NCBI GenBank assembly: GCA_015486215.1 | Contig: WFSA01000231.1 | Span: 1 to 35,019 of the forward strand | Origin: Anaerolineae bacterium | Lineage (GTDB): Bacteria; Chloroflexota; Anaerolineae; Promineifilales; Promineifilaceae | DNA: 35,019 bases | Reading direction: 5' to 3' | Program-made: the position numbers and the translations under genes | Shown here: in pieces, positions 1 through 6,925 of the stretch | Layout of the letters: every line of letters begins with the position of its first letter | How positions within the stretch are numbered: position 1 is the stretch's first letter | The notes under the pieces: generated by a model | Told to the model about the DNA's origin: nothing | What the model saw: the letters and a program-made list of their open reading frames with translations, nothing else | The model's database searches: none

Positions 1-1
1 A

Positions 2-946
2 ATCATGCCCGACCGCCACGCGGCACACCTCTACTACCTCATCAATATCGGCGGCGTGATTTATCATCACGGCAGCGGCAACGCGCCCGATTCATTTTCC
101 ATTCCAGAACTGCATTACCCCAGAAACGCAAAGGAGATGGCGACGTTTTTATCCAGCAGCGGCGAGGTCAGCGTGGCGCGTGATTTGCGCGAAATCGGTG
201 TGCTGGCAGATAAGGCGTGGGCGCATCGGCACAGCCAACGGCCGTTGCTCTCTATTCTCGACCAGCGGCTGCTCTACTGGCCGATTGGCAGCGATGATGA
301 CAAATCAAGCGGCGAAGTGCGGAAATGGATGACGGCGATGAGTAAAATTCACGATGGCGGCGGACTGCTGGCGGGATATATTGATCGCCCGATGACAACG
401 GCCGTTATTACCCTTCTCAAAACATTACAAGGCGCGGAAACGCCCGACAGTTTCGACTGGAAATCATTAGGCAAGCGTAGCCTAACTGGCGGTATCAGTG
501 ATGGCGCACTGTTCAGCCGCTTGCTGGGGCCGGGCGAGCGGAGTGCAATCTTCACCCATATTTCGCCACGAAACACAGAATTTGCTGATTTTGACGCAGG
601 CAATCAGGTCTGCTTCTTCTTCCTGAATCCGGGGATAAACGGCCGTTCTATCGCTCGTATTGATGTGCCGCTTTGGGTGGCAGAGGATGAGGAGGCGGTA
701 ACGGCCGTTCACGCCCTCATCTACGACCAATGCCAAATCATCGGCGAATACCCCTACGTCATCGCCCGCGCCGACGAAATGGCCGTCGTTGGCCGCGACG
801 ATAATCAGGAATTGAACTACCTGATCGACCTCAAAATGCAGGAACACGGCGTAGATATGTCCATGACGGCCAAACTTGGCAGCAAAAACCTAGCGAGAGG
901 CGGGCGGACGCGGCACGGGGGAATATGGCGGAATAGGGGACACTGA
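2..946 (+). CDS. nurA: NurA-domain DNA double-strand-break repair nuclease, 5'-truncated by window edge
   Basis: NurA is a 5'-3' nuclease that works with the HerA translocase in end resection. The reading frame is open to the window edge: the codon before the first ATG (position 5) is Ile, so the visible start reads I-M-P-D-R-H, which resembles the metal-binding DGSQI-x-PDRH stretch at the NurA N-terminus. The true start is therefore probably upstream and about the first 50-100 residues, including the first catalytic Asp, are missing. What remains (about 314 aa) has the LYYLINIGG segment and a central SILDQRLLYWP strand typical of the family. The C-terminus is basic (RGGRTRHGGIWRNRGH). Five ACGGCCGT-type palindromes or near-copies lie within it. 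No HerA is visible downstream. Family assignment is by recalled motif similarity, fairly sure; function is inferred. Confidence 0.65.
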   Translation: MMPDRHAAHLYYLINIGGVIYHHGSGNAPDSFSIPELHYPRNAKEMATFLSSSGEVSVARDLREIGVLADKAWAHRHSQRPLLSILDQRLLYWPIGSDDDKSSGEVRKWMTAMSKIHDGGGLLAGYIDRPMTTAVITLLKTLQGAETPDSFDWKSLGKRSLTGGISDGALFSRLLGPGERSAIFTHISPRNTEFADFDAGNQVCFFFLNPGINGRSIARIDVPLWVAEDEEAVTAVHALIYDQCQIIGEYPYVIARADEMAVVGRDDNQELNYLIDLKMQEHGVDMSMTAKLGSKNLARGGRTRHGGIWRNRGH

Positions 947-1187
947 TTGCACGGATGAACACAGATAAAAAAGCGGGCATGGTTCATTTTTGATGAAATG
1001 ATCTTTACACTTTTTGGGCGACCCAGCGGGTCGCCCCTACGATTCCCTCTTGTAGGGGCGATTCGCTGAATCGCCCAACACAACATAAATTGTAAAGATG
1101 ATTTGCCCAATTCTGAACCATGCCAAAAAGCGGAAAATCAGTGTAATCAGCGCAATCAGTGTACAAATTTTATAATCGAGAAGAATT
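947..1187. repeat. Intergenic hairpin repeats, GGGCGACCC type, plus CAGATT/GTGTA-type repeats
   Basis: There is no gene here. Positions 1016-1076 hold a composite hairpin whose left arm GGGCGACCCAGCGGGTCGCC is itself palindromic, followed by CCTAC, a spacer, and the right arm GTAGGGGCGATTCGCTGAATCGCCC, which pairs with the left and with itself. Related copies lie at 9530, 13988, 29242 and 33810. The flanks (950-985 and 1136-1170) carry fragments of a second dispersed family based on CAGATT/ATCAG words. Confidence 0.7.
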
Positions 1188-1805
1188 ATGACATCTACTA
1201 ATTTAGAAATCGGGCGCGTATTGCGTGCCAGCACGCTCGGCTTTGCCATCGGCTGCCGTGTGCAACAGTTACAACATCCAGCCTTTGGCAGTTTGGTGAA
1301 AGCGACACCAGTAACGGCCGTTGATGGACGTGAACTCATCTATGGCCTAATCTACGACATGCACATCGACGACGACCCACTCGTGCGCCGTCTGGTGCTG
1401 ACCGAAAAAACAAACAGCGAAATCATCCGCGACCAGCGCGATAATCGGATGTTGCCGATTGAAATGAGCGTACTCGCCGTCGGTTATCAGCAAGGCGATA
1501 ACATCCGTCACGGCTTGCCGCCGCGCCCGCCGTTGAGCCTCGATCCCGTCACCCTTTGCCGTGACCGCGATGAAGTCATCGCTTTTAGCGACAATTTGGG
1601 CTATTTGCGCCTCATTTTACGCGCCGCCGATGGCAATGTCCCCGTCGATCAACTCCTCGTCGCCCACATTACCGACATGTACCACCTGCGCGGCGATGAC
1701 CGCGACTGGGCGATGGCCGCCATTGAGCAACTCATCGACCTGCTTCGTGCCAACTACGAAATGCTCATCCCCACCATCGAAGCGTTAAGCGAAACGCTTT
1801 TTTAA
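1188..1805 (+). CDS. Conserved hypothetical protein, possible HAS-barrel protein next to nurA
   Basis: The product is 205 aa and soluble, with no signal peptide. I do not recognise a named family with certainty. The first 75 residues read as a small beta-barrel (IGRVLRASTLGFAIGC, then FGSLVKATP, then LIYGLIYDMHIDDDPLVRRL), which resembles the barrel domain found at the N-terminus of HerA and ATP synthase subunits. The C-terminal 80 residues (from about LSLDPVT) look helical. It follows the NurA gene after a 240-bp repeat-filled gap, so a role with the NurA/HerA resection machinery is a reasonable guess and no more. The start ATG is the first in frame, preceded by GAGAAGAATT, an acceptable ribosome-binding site. 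One AACGGCCGTT palindrome encodes the residues T-A-V. Confidence 0.6.
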   Translation: MTSTNLEIGRVLRASTLGFAIGCRVQQLQHPAFGSLVKATPVTAVDGRELIYGLIYDMHIDDDPLVRRLVLTEKTNSEIIRDQRDNRMLPIEMSVLAVGYQQGDNIRHGLPPRPPLSLDPVTLCRDRDEVIAFSDNLGYLRLILRAADGNVPVDQLLVAHITDMYHLRGDDRDWAMAAIEQLIDLLRANYEMLIPTIEALSETLF

Positions 1806-1884
1806 TTGATAATTGACAATGGATAATTGATAATGCTGGTCAACGCACGACATTATCCATTTTCAATTATCCATTCTTCTCCCC
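1806..1884. repeat. AT-rich inverted repeat (TTGACAATGGATAATTGA type)
   Basis: Directly after the stop codon of the preceding gene, AATGGATAATTGATAATG is followed after a short loop by the inverted CATTATCCATTTTCAATTATCC. Words of the same kind (AACAATGAACAAT, TTGACAATTGACAA) recur at 5716-5785, 21680-21698 and 22101-22128. Confidence 0.65.
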
Positions 1885-3111
1885 ATGCAAGACGATTTCT
1901 TGACCTCCCGCGCTTCGCAAGATTTTGAGCGCAGTTATCGCGGCCGTTTTTGGCGCAAATTGAACGCTTGGCTCAAGGGCAAAAGCAACGAATTACTGCC
2001 CTATGATCTTGTCCGTGAACAAATCCCCTTCGATGGACAGCGCGATTTGGGAATGCAAACCATCAATGTTGACAAAATTGTGGGCAGTGTCGGCCGTTAC
2101 CGCGATTTTGACCGTGCCTTTTTTCCCACCCAAGAGACGACCAGCGCACGCTGGATCAGCATCCGCAAAGCGCATTATCGCGCCATTGAATTGCCGCCGA
2201 TTGAGGTGTATAAAATCAGCGATGTCTATTTTGTGCGGGACGGCAACCATCGTGTTTCAGTCGCCCGCGAGCGCAAGCAGGGATTTATTGACGCGCATGT
2301 GATCGAGATTCGCATCCCGATTCCCATCACCCCCGAAACTGCCGTTGATGATTTGGTGCGCCAACATGCGTATGCGGAGTTTATGCAAAAAACGGGGCTG
2401 GGGCGATTGAAAGATGTCGATTTGGAGTTGTCGGTGGCGGGGGATTACGGCCGTTTATTCCATCACATCAACGCCCACCAATACTATTTGGGACTGGATG
2501 GGCAAGCGGTTTCATTTCGGGAAACGGCCGTTTCGTGGTATCGCACCGTCTATCAGCCCATGCTCGCCACCATCGCCGAACATGACCTGCAAAAGCAGTT
2601 CCCCAACCAAACCGCCACCGACCTCTACCTATTCGTCAGCGAATATCAATGGCTACGCCGTGAATTTTTGACCGATGAGAAAGAAGAAAGCGAGGAAATG
2701 CCCGATTTGGCCGCCCTGTACAGCGACGAAGAGATTCGGCTGGCGATCAAAACATTACGCCAACAGCAATGGATTGATGGGCTGATTTTGGAACAGGAGC
2801 GGGCGCATTTTGAGGCGTACACAAACATCAAAACCATCCGTCCAGAGGCGGACATTCGGCTCAGTTTGGCGGGTAAATATGACAAGCTATTGCATCATAT
2901 CAGCACCCATCGCTGGTACATGGGCGAACAGCAGGGGCATGATGTGGCCTACGCGGACGCGGTTGCGTCCTGGTACGACCATGCGTATCTGCCCACCGTG
3001 CAGATAATCAAAGATGATGATGTGTTATCCCATTTCAACAACCGCACGGAAGCGGATTTATATTTATGGATGGTTGACCATCGTGATGATTTCATAGAAA
3101 ACAAGGATTGA
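1885..3111 (+). CDS. ParB/Srx-like DUF4032-type protein with a duplicated C-terminal domain
   Basis: The product is 408 aa. Residues about 55-155 form a ParB/sulfiredoxin-like domain with the signature VRDGNHRVSVAR (R118, D119, G120, H122, R123), the nucleotide-binding DGxHR motif of that fold. After it come two copies of a module of about 75 residues. The first begins LSVAGDYGRLFHHINAH and ends TATDLYLFVSEY; the second begins LSLAGKYDKLLHHISTH and ends TEADLYLWMVDH. The [T/E]-A-D-LYLW ending is typical of DUF4032. A charged linker with EEKEESEEMPD separates the copies. In ParB-like proteins this fold binds or hydrolyses CTP/ATP; whether this one does is unknown. No signal peptide or membrane segment is present. 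It starts at the first ATG after the repeat at 1806-1884; the ribosome-binding site is weak. Confidence 0.7.
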   Translation: MQDDFLTSRASQDFERSYRGRFWRKLNAWLKGKSNELLPYDLVREQIPFDGQRDLGMQTINVDKIVGSVGRYRDFDRAFFPTQETTSARWISIRKAHYRAIELPPIEVYKISDVYFVRDGNHRVSVARERKQGFIDAHVIEIRIPIPITPETAVDDLVRQHAYAEFMQKTGLGRLKDVDLELSVAGDYGRLFHHINAHQYYLGLDGQAVSFRETAVSWYRTVYQPMLATIAEHDLQKQFPNQTATDLYLFVSEYQWLRREFLTDEKEESEEMPDLAALYSDEEIRLAIKTLRQQQWIDGLILEQERAHFEAYTNIKTIRPEADIRLSLAGKYDKLLHHISTHRWYMGEQQGHDVAYADAVASWYDHAYLPTVQIIKDDDVLSHFNNRTEADLYLWMVDHRDDFIENKD

Positions 3112-3151
3112 GATTGTTGGATGCGCCGTTTCCCCTCATCATAAAAGCATG

Positions 3152-3160
3152 TGGTATACT
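3152..3160 (+). promoter_or_regulatory. Extended -10 promoter candidate for the CopG-type gene
   Basis: TGGTATACT (TG, one base, then TATACT) lies 31 bp upstream of the ATG at 3191. No convincing -35 box precedes it, as is usual for extended -10 promoters. The same TGGTATACTG word occurs at 22499-22508 ahead of the cyclase gene. This is pattern only. Confidence 0.4.
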
Positions 3161-3190
3161 GCGCTTTGACAGGTAGGGAGTACAAACGAT

Positions 3191-3457
3191 ATGGACGAAA
3201 AAAACAAAGCGAACCGTGATGTTTTACCCGATGAGTTTGAAACATTTGAGGAACTGTCTACGTTTTGGGACACGCATGATGTAACGGATTATGCGGAGTA
3301 TTTAACGGCCGTTTCCATAGAACTATCGCCGCAACCGACGCACGAATATAAAATCGTTCTCTCCGACACATTGAACAAAAGTATCCATGAAGTACAAAAA
3401 AAAGAGGGCGTTTCTGCTGGCACATTGGTCAACTTATGGGTGCAAGAGCGATCATAA
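3191..3457 (+). CDS. CopG/BrnA-type antitoxin-like protein, no toxin partner visible
   Basis: The product is 88 aa. The segment ETFEELSTFWDTHDVTDY is the hallmark of the CopG antitoxin family (PF12441-like) associated with type II toxin-antitoxin pairs: an acidic start followed by F-W-D-T-H-D. The C-terminal half (YKIVLSDTLNKSIHEVQKKEGVSAGTLVNLWVQERS) fits the ribbon-helix-helix DNA-binding fold. Such antitoxins usually follow a BrnT-like or RelE-like toxin gene, but upstream is the DUF4032 gene and downstream an unrelated Cys-rich protein that begins 2 nt after this stop. It is therefore an orphan antitoxin or a repurposed regulator. The ribosome-binding site TAGGGAG lies 12 nt before the ATG. 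One AACGGCCGTT encodes T-A-V. Confidence 0.7.
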   Translation: MDEKNKANRDVLPDEFETFEELSTFWDTHDVTDYAEYLTAVSIELSPQPTHEYKIVLSDTLNKSIHEVQKKEGVSAGTLVNLWVQERS

Positions 3458-3459
3458 CA

Positions 3460-4161
3460 ATGTCAGATGGCCTCTGTTTAACGGCCGTCCCCCCCAACCC
3501 CATAAACACAAAAATTCTCCCCTCTACTCGACTAAAACAAGGAGTTGAACATCTCTCTGAACAAGGGTTCAATCTATTTTCGATCCTCGATTACGCCGCT
3601 TTGCCGCCTGCCATTCAAGCGATGATGCCCGTCGCCGATTTGGCGGCCAAGAGCAGCGGCGTTCCCGCCCGCGTGCTGCTGTTGGCGCATGGGGGCAAGC
3701 AGTTGTGGCGGGCGATGGAACGGGCAGATGCGTTCGGCGGGCGTGATCCTGTAGACGAGTTCAGCATCAAAACAGTGCGCTATTTTTTGGAGCAATATCT
3801 GGGGGATCCGCCATCGAAACTATTGTATCCAGTGACGGGGATCAATGTGCCGTTGCAGCAGTTGGGGACGGTTGCAGGCTGGCATCAGCCGTCCCCGTTG
3901 GGAATTGGGATGAATGGGCAATTTGGATTGTGGTGGGCATATAGAACGGCCGTTTACCTCCACGCCGACCTCCCCATCATCAAAACCGAGCCGCTCTACT
4001 TTCCTGCCTGCATGGAATTGCGCTTGCGCCCGCAATCGATCTGCGCCGCACAATGCGTCGCCCGCCGCGCCTGCCCCATCGCCCGTGAACACCAATACAC
4101 AGTGGCACAGACGGCACATCATTACCGCTCATCGTTGGTAACATTGCGCGAGTGGGCATAA
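3460..4161 (+). CDS. QueG/MMACHC-like cysteine-rich protein, function unknown
   Basis: The product is 233 aa from the ATG at 3460, chosen because it lies 2 nt after the stop of the CopG-type gene; an in-frame ATG at 3436 would overlap that gene. Visible pieces are FNLFSILDYAALPP, LLLAHGGKQLW, DPVDEFS, then HQPSPLGIGMNGQFGLWWAYRTAV, and a C-terminal cluster C-x10-C-x3-C-x5-CP. The SPLGIGxxxxFGLWxAYR block and the following CP-containing cluster recall bacterial relatives of epoxyqueuosine reductase QueG and of the human cobalamin processor MMACHC, which bind cobalamin or Fe-S clusters. The cluster here has fewer cysteines than the double 4Fe-4S ferredoxin domain of QueG. Probably translationally coupled to the upstream gene. 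Function not established. Confidence 0.5.
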   Translation: MSDGLCLTAVPPNPINTKILPSTRLKQGVEHLSEQGFNLFSILDYAALPPAIQAMMPVADLAAKSSGVPARVLLLAHGGKQLWRAMERADAFGGRDPVDEFSIKTVRYFLEQYLGDPPSKLLYPVTGINVPLQQLGTVAGWHQPSPLGIGMNGQFGLWWAYRTAVYLHADLPIIKTEPLYFPACMELRLRPQSICAAQCVARRACPIAREHQYTVAQTAHHYRSSLVTLREWA

Positions 4162-4248
4162 ACGAGGGTGCGGACACAGATTGTCACAATCTGCGTCAAT
4201 CTGCGAAATTTGCGGACAATAATTTTTTATCTCTGTTCATCCGTGCGG
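4162..4248. repeat. CAGATT / TCTGCG-type dispersed repeat
   Basis: Between two converging genes the sequence carries ACACAGATTGTCACAATCTG and GTCAATCTGCGAAATTTGCGG, then CTCTGTTCATCCGTG. The same vocabulary (CGCAGATT, TCTGCGG, TTCATCCGTG) makes the hairpins at 24449-24518 and 31480-31540. Confidence 0.55.
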
Positions 4249-5700
4249 CTACTTATCCTGTATCAAAAACGGCGATTCGATCAAGCCAAAATTATAGTGC
4301 AGCGATGCGTCTCCCTCAGGATATTCAAACTCGCCAATCTTGCCATCATCACGATGCAAAACGGCCGTCAACCCATCCATCACCCCATCCAGTTCCACAG
4401 GCACAACCACATCTCGATTAAGCCCCGCAGGAAGCAGCAACTTGCCAATACGTTTCCCTTCATCATTATTGATTACGACCCAAACAGGGCGGACAGCGGC
4501 GACAAGCGGGATGGTGACACTGCTCACATCCCCCTCTTGCCGAATAGGCTGATCGCGGGTGATGAGATAAGACGCTTTATCGGTGTGAACGACCGTCGGC
4601 GGGGGTAAACGGCCGTCATCCGCCATAATGGGCAAATCATCCGACACCCCAAACACGCCCATCTCTCCCCCGTCTTTATGCAATAGCAAATAAACAGTGT
4701 CCAGAGAAGATGAGGAAATCGTCACGCTGACCATCTCGTTAACTCCATCCGCCAATGGCGCAAAGCCGACGATAACTCCGCCGCTGGTGGTGCTGGAATC
4801 ATTATAAGCGACCAGCCACCCGTCCCCATCGCTGACGGCGCGATCAATCACAAGCGTGTTATCCAATAACGGCTGATCGTAAGCCAGAATAGAAGGGGGC
4901 AGCGCGGCCTCAAAGGTGGCGACGACGGGTGTGCCGCTGACAAGAACGGCCGTATCCACGTCATCCGATTCATAATGGCGCAACACGCCATCATCTATAA
5001 AAAGGGCGGCGTGCAATTGGGCTGTCGCTTCGTGCAGGGGGATGGGGATGCGAATATCATCATGCCCGCCCGCTTCCACAAATTGATGCGCCAAAGGGCG
5101 GCCAATCGTGCCATTCTCATCATTATAAAGAACGATCCAACCGTCAACGGCGGTGTACACGTTCTCAAATTCCACCATGCCATCTTCGCCGATAGATTGA
5201 TCGATAACGGCGATGATCGGCGTAGCAATGTCTAAAACAATCTCAAAAGAGTGGGTGACAACGGCCGTTTCTGCATCAAAAAATCCTGTATCCTCACCCG
5301 CGTACAGCATGGCGATCAACTTTTCGGTCGCTAACATCGGGGGAATGGCGACGGTGATGCCGCGATTGACTCCTTCGGCAACGGCCGTGTACGCCAGCAT
5401 CTCGCCCACTTTCCCATCCCGTTGAGCATAGATGGCGACCCAGCCCGCCTCTGCCGCCAGCACCTCATCAATACGCAGCACCCCGTCATCGGCCACCGTC
5501 TGCAAGCTGACTGTAATGGCCGGGCGGAGTGGTACAGCTGTGGCGGGAACGGCCGTCGGCCTCATCGTTGGCGCAGCGGGGATGGATGTCGGCGTAAACG
5601 GAGAGGTAACGGGGGAAACAACTGTCTCTTCCGCCGCTTTATCAGCAGAACAAGCTACCAATAACAACACAATCAAGGAGAGCAAAATTTGTTTTTTCAT
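4249..5700 (-). CDS. Secreted lipoprotein with four DUF7282-like repeats
   Basis: The product is 483 aa from the ATG at 5700; the frame extends 11 codons upstream but the signal peptide begins here: MKKQ, a hydrophobic stretch ILLSLIVLLLV, then the lipobox VACS, so Cys17 should be lipidated and the protein anchored outside the membrane. A Thr/Pro-rich linker follows to about residue 60. Then come four tandem modules of about 90-95 residues. Each has an AxDGWxVxYND-type core (GWVAIYAQRDGKVGEML, GWIVLYNDENGTIGRPL, GWLVAYNDSSTTSGGVI, VWVVINNDEGKRIGKLL), then a GVN or GGH turn, then an LxAxLHxDDG-type strand. This matches the DUF7282 module of unknown function seen in haloarchaea and Chloroflexota. 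Seven ACGGCCGT palindromes interrupt it. Role at the surface unknown; divergent from the hydrolase gene. Confidence 0.75.
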   Translation of the reverse strand: MKKQILLSLIVLLLVACSADKAAEETVVSPVTSPFTPTSIPAAPTMRPTAVPATAVPLRPAITVSLQTVADDGVLRIDEVLAAEAGWVAIYAQRDGKVGEMLAYTAVAEGVNRGITVAIPPMLATEKLIAMLYAGEDTGFFDAETAVVTHSFEIVLDIATPIIAVIDQSIGEDGMVEFENVYTAVDGWIVLYNDENGTIGRPLAHQFVEAGGHDDIRIPIPLHEATAQLHAALFIDDGVLRHYESDDVDTAVLVSGTPVVATFEAALPPSILAYDQPLLDNTLVIDRAVSDGDGWLVAYNDSSTTSGGVIVGFAPLADGVNEMVSVTISSSSLDTVYLLLHKDGGEMGVFGVSDDLPIMADDGRLPPPTVVHTDKASYLITRDQPIRQEGDVSSVTIPLVAAVRPVWVVINNDEGKRIGKLLLPAGLNRDVVVPVELDGVMDGLTAVLHRDDGKIGEFEYPEGDASLHYNFGLIESPFLIQDK

Positions 5701-5791
5701 ACCAACAAGTATAACGCAATTAACAATGAACAATTAGCAATGAACAATTAGCAAGTTGACAATTGACAACTGACAATTAATAATTAGCCGT
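5701..5791. repeat. Direct AACAATTAGCAATG-type repeats in a divergent intergenic region
   Basis: The gap between the lipoprotein (leftward) and the hydrolase (rightward) is made of direct repeats AACAATGAACAATTAGC, then TTGACAATTGACAACTGACAA and AATTAATAATTAG. It must hold both promoters, but repeats obscure any clear -35/-10 pair. Confidence 0.5.
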
Positions 5792-6673
5792 ATGATCATA
5801 CACAATATGAAAATCGAAGGACACGAACTGTCCGCGCTCTCCTTCAACCCTGATGCCTCAGGACATCCTATCATCCTATTGCATGGCGTTACCGCATCCG
5901 TCGGCTTATGGATTGGAGAGCAAGTCTCTCTTTTTACCCCCTACGGAGCTGTTTATGCGCTAAGCCTGCCCGGTCATTACCCAGCCGCTTTTCCCCCAAG
6001 TTTTCAACAAAAGTCTCTCACCGCCGAGATGATAGCTCGTGTATTGACCACCGCTATACGCAATTTGATCGGCGAGCAAACGGCCGTTCTCGTCGGACAT
6101 TCAACGGGTGGCTTCGCCGCCCTAGCCATCGCCGCCCGCGCCCCCGAACTCGCCCATTCCGTCATCAGCATCGCTGGATTCGCACAAGGGGGATGGATTG
6201 GGCCACTGGGTCTCTCTCAGCGCATCCTGTCGCATGGCTTTATGGGCAGACTGTTTTTCAAAGCGATCTATCTCTCCAATCGCTGGCCGCGATATTACTT
6301 CAAAACAACATGGCGCATTTACAGCACCAATAAAGAGCGTCTATTCACCTTCACTTCGCTTGATGCCATTGTAGACAATATGCTTCCCTATTATAGGAAA
6401 CTCGATCTTGAGGCGATGGCGCAATACTTCATCGCTATGGCCGCCACCAACATCGAAGCATGGCTGCCGCGCATCACCGCCCCCACCCTCATTTTAGTCG
6501 GCGACAGCGATCCCATCGTGCCAACAGCACAATCCTACATAATCGCCGACAATATCCCCAACGCACAATTAGAATTATTCAAAGGCGCAGGGCATGTACT
6601 GATGTTCGAGATGTATGACGAATATAAACAGGTAGTGGATAAATGGTTGCGAAAACAGGTATCTTCTCAATAA
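5792..6673 (+). CDS. Alpha/beta hydrolase
   Basis: The product is 293 aa with the canonical alpha/beta-hydrolase layout: oxyanion segment ILLHGVTA (H31-G32), nucleophile elbow VGHSTGG (Ser104), acid VGDSDPIVP (Asp240 or Asp238) and the catalytic His in GAGHVLMF (His268). A lid region of about 70 residues rich in aromatics (residues 140-205) points to a hydrophobic substrate, but the substrate cannot be named; esterases, lipases and haloperoxidase-like enzymes share this pattern. No signal peptide, so cytoplasmic. A second ATG at 5807 is a possible start. The last four residues V-S-S-Q and the TAA stop are encoded by the end of an inserted repeat element (6659-6770); without it the frame would close within one or two codons. 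Confidence 0.85.
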   Translation: MIIHNMKIEGHELSALSFNPDASGHPIILLHGVTASVGLWIGEQVSLFTPYGAVYALSLPGHYPAAFPPSFQQKSLTAEMIARVLTTAIRNLIGEQTAVLVGHSTGGFAALAIAARAPELAHSVISIAGFAQGGWIGPLGLSQRILSHGFMGRLFFKAIYLSNRWPRYYFKTTWRIYSTNKERLFTFTSLDAIVDNMLPYYRKLDLEAMAQYFIAMAATNIEAWLPRITAPTLILVGDSDPIVPTAQSYIIADNIPNAQLELFKGAGHVLMFEMYDEYKQVVDKWLRKQVSSQ

Positions 6674-6770
6674 ATTGTGGACAAGACTTGATAAATTTCA
6701 TCAGCACTTTATTTTACACGAGTATCATTAGGAAAATTTGTCAAGTCTCCCCAGAATACTGAGAAGATAC
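6659..6770 (-). mobile_element. MITE-like element family 1, copy A (112 bp), 8-bp target duplication
   Basis: The element begins GTATCTTCTCA and ends TGAGAAGATAC, with imperfect terminal inverted repeats of about 38 bp that include AGACTTGACAAATTT. It is flanked by GAAAACAG (6651-6658) and GAAAATAG (6771-6778), an 8-bp target duplication with one mismatch. It lies across the end of the hydrolase gene and supplies its stop codon. Orientation is opposite to copies B, C, D and F. Confidence 0.85.
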
Positions 6771-6780
6771 GAAAATAGTA

Positions 6781-6802
6781 GGTCAAGTTTGCAAACTTGA
6801 CC
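6781..6802. repeat. 22-bp perfect palindrome, copy 1
   Basis: GGTCAAGTTTG is followed immediately by its exact reverse complement. An identical palindrome with the same preceding TA lies at 8259-8280, so the two bracket the ychF gene. Either an operator-like site or another dispersed repeat. Confidence 0.7.
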
Positions 6803-6830
6803 TTTACGATATACTTCTACTCAGATACTT

Positions 6831-6905
6831 TAGGAATAGGGGCTTATTATGCACCCATTTGCTCTACAGATGGGTAAGGCCAACCCGAACAACTCCCATT
6901 CCTTA
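6831..6905. repeat. Short inverted repeat (AGGAATAGGGG ... CTCCCATTCCT)
   Basis: AGGAATAGGGGCTTAT near 6831 is partly complementary to ACTCCCATTCCTTAT at about 6890-6905. The end sequence AGGAATrrG resembles the terminal repeat of the element at 31274-31442. An inner hairpin ACCCATTTG/CAGATGGGT is also present. It lies in the ychF leader. Confidence 0.4.
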
Positions 6906-6925
6906 TTTAAGAAAAGGATTTTAGA

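Noticed and set aside
3191-4161. Complete type II toxin-antitoxin pair
   Set aside because: The downstream protein is too large and Cys-rich, with no resemblance to known BrnT, RelE or PIN toxins.
4168-4608. 146-codon open frame on the plus strand
   Set aside because: It is antisense to the lipoprotein 3' end and extends into a CAGATT repeat; the lipoprotein frame has clear repeats and a signal peptide.
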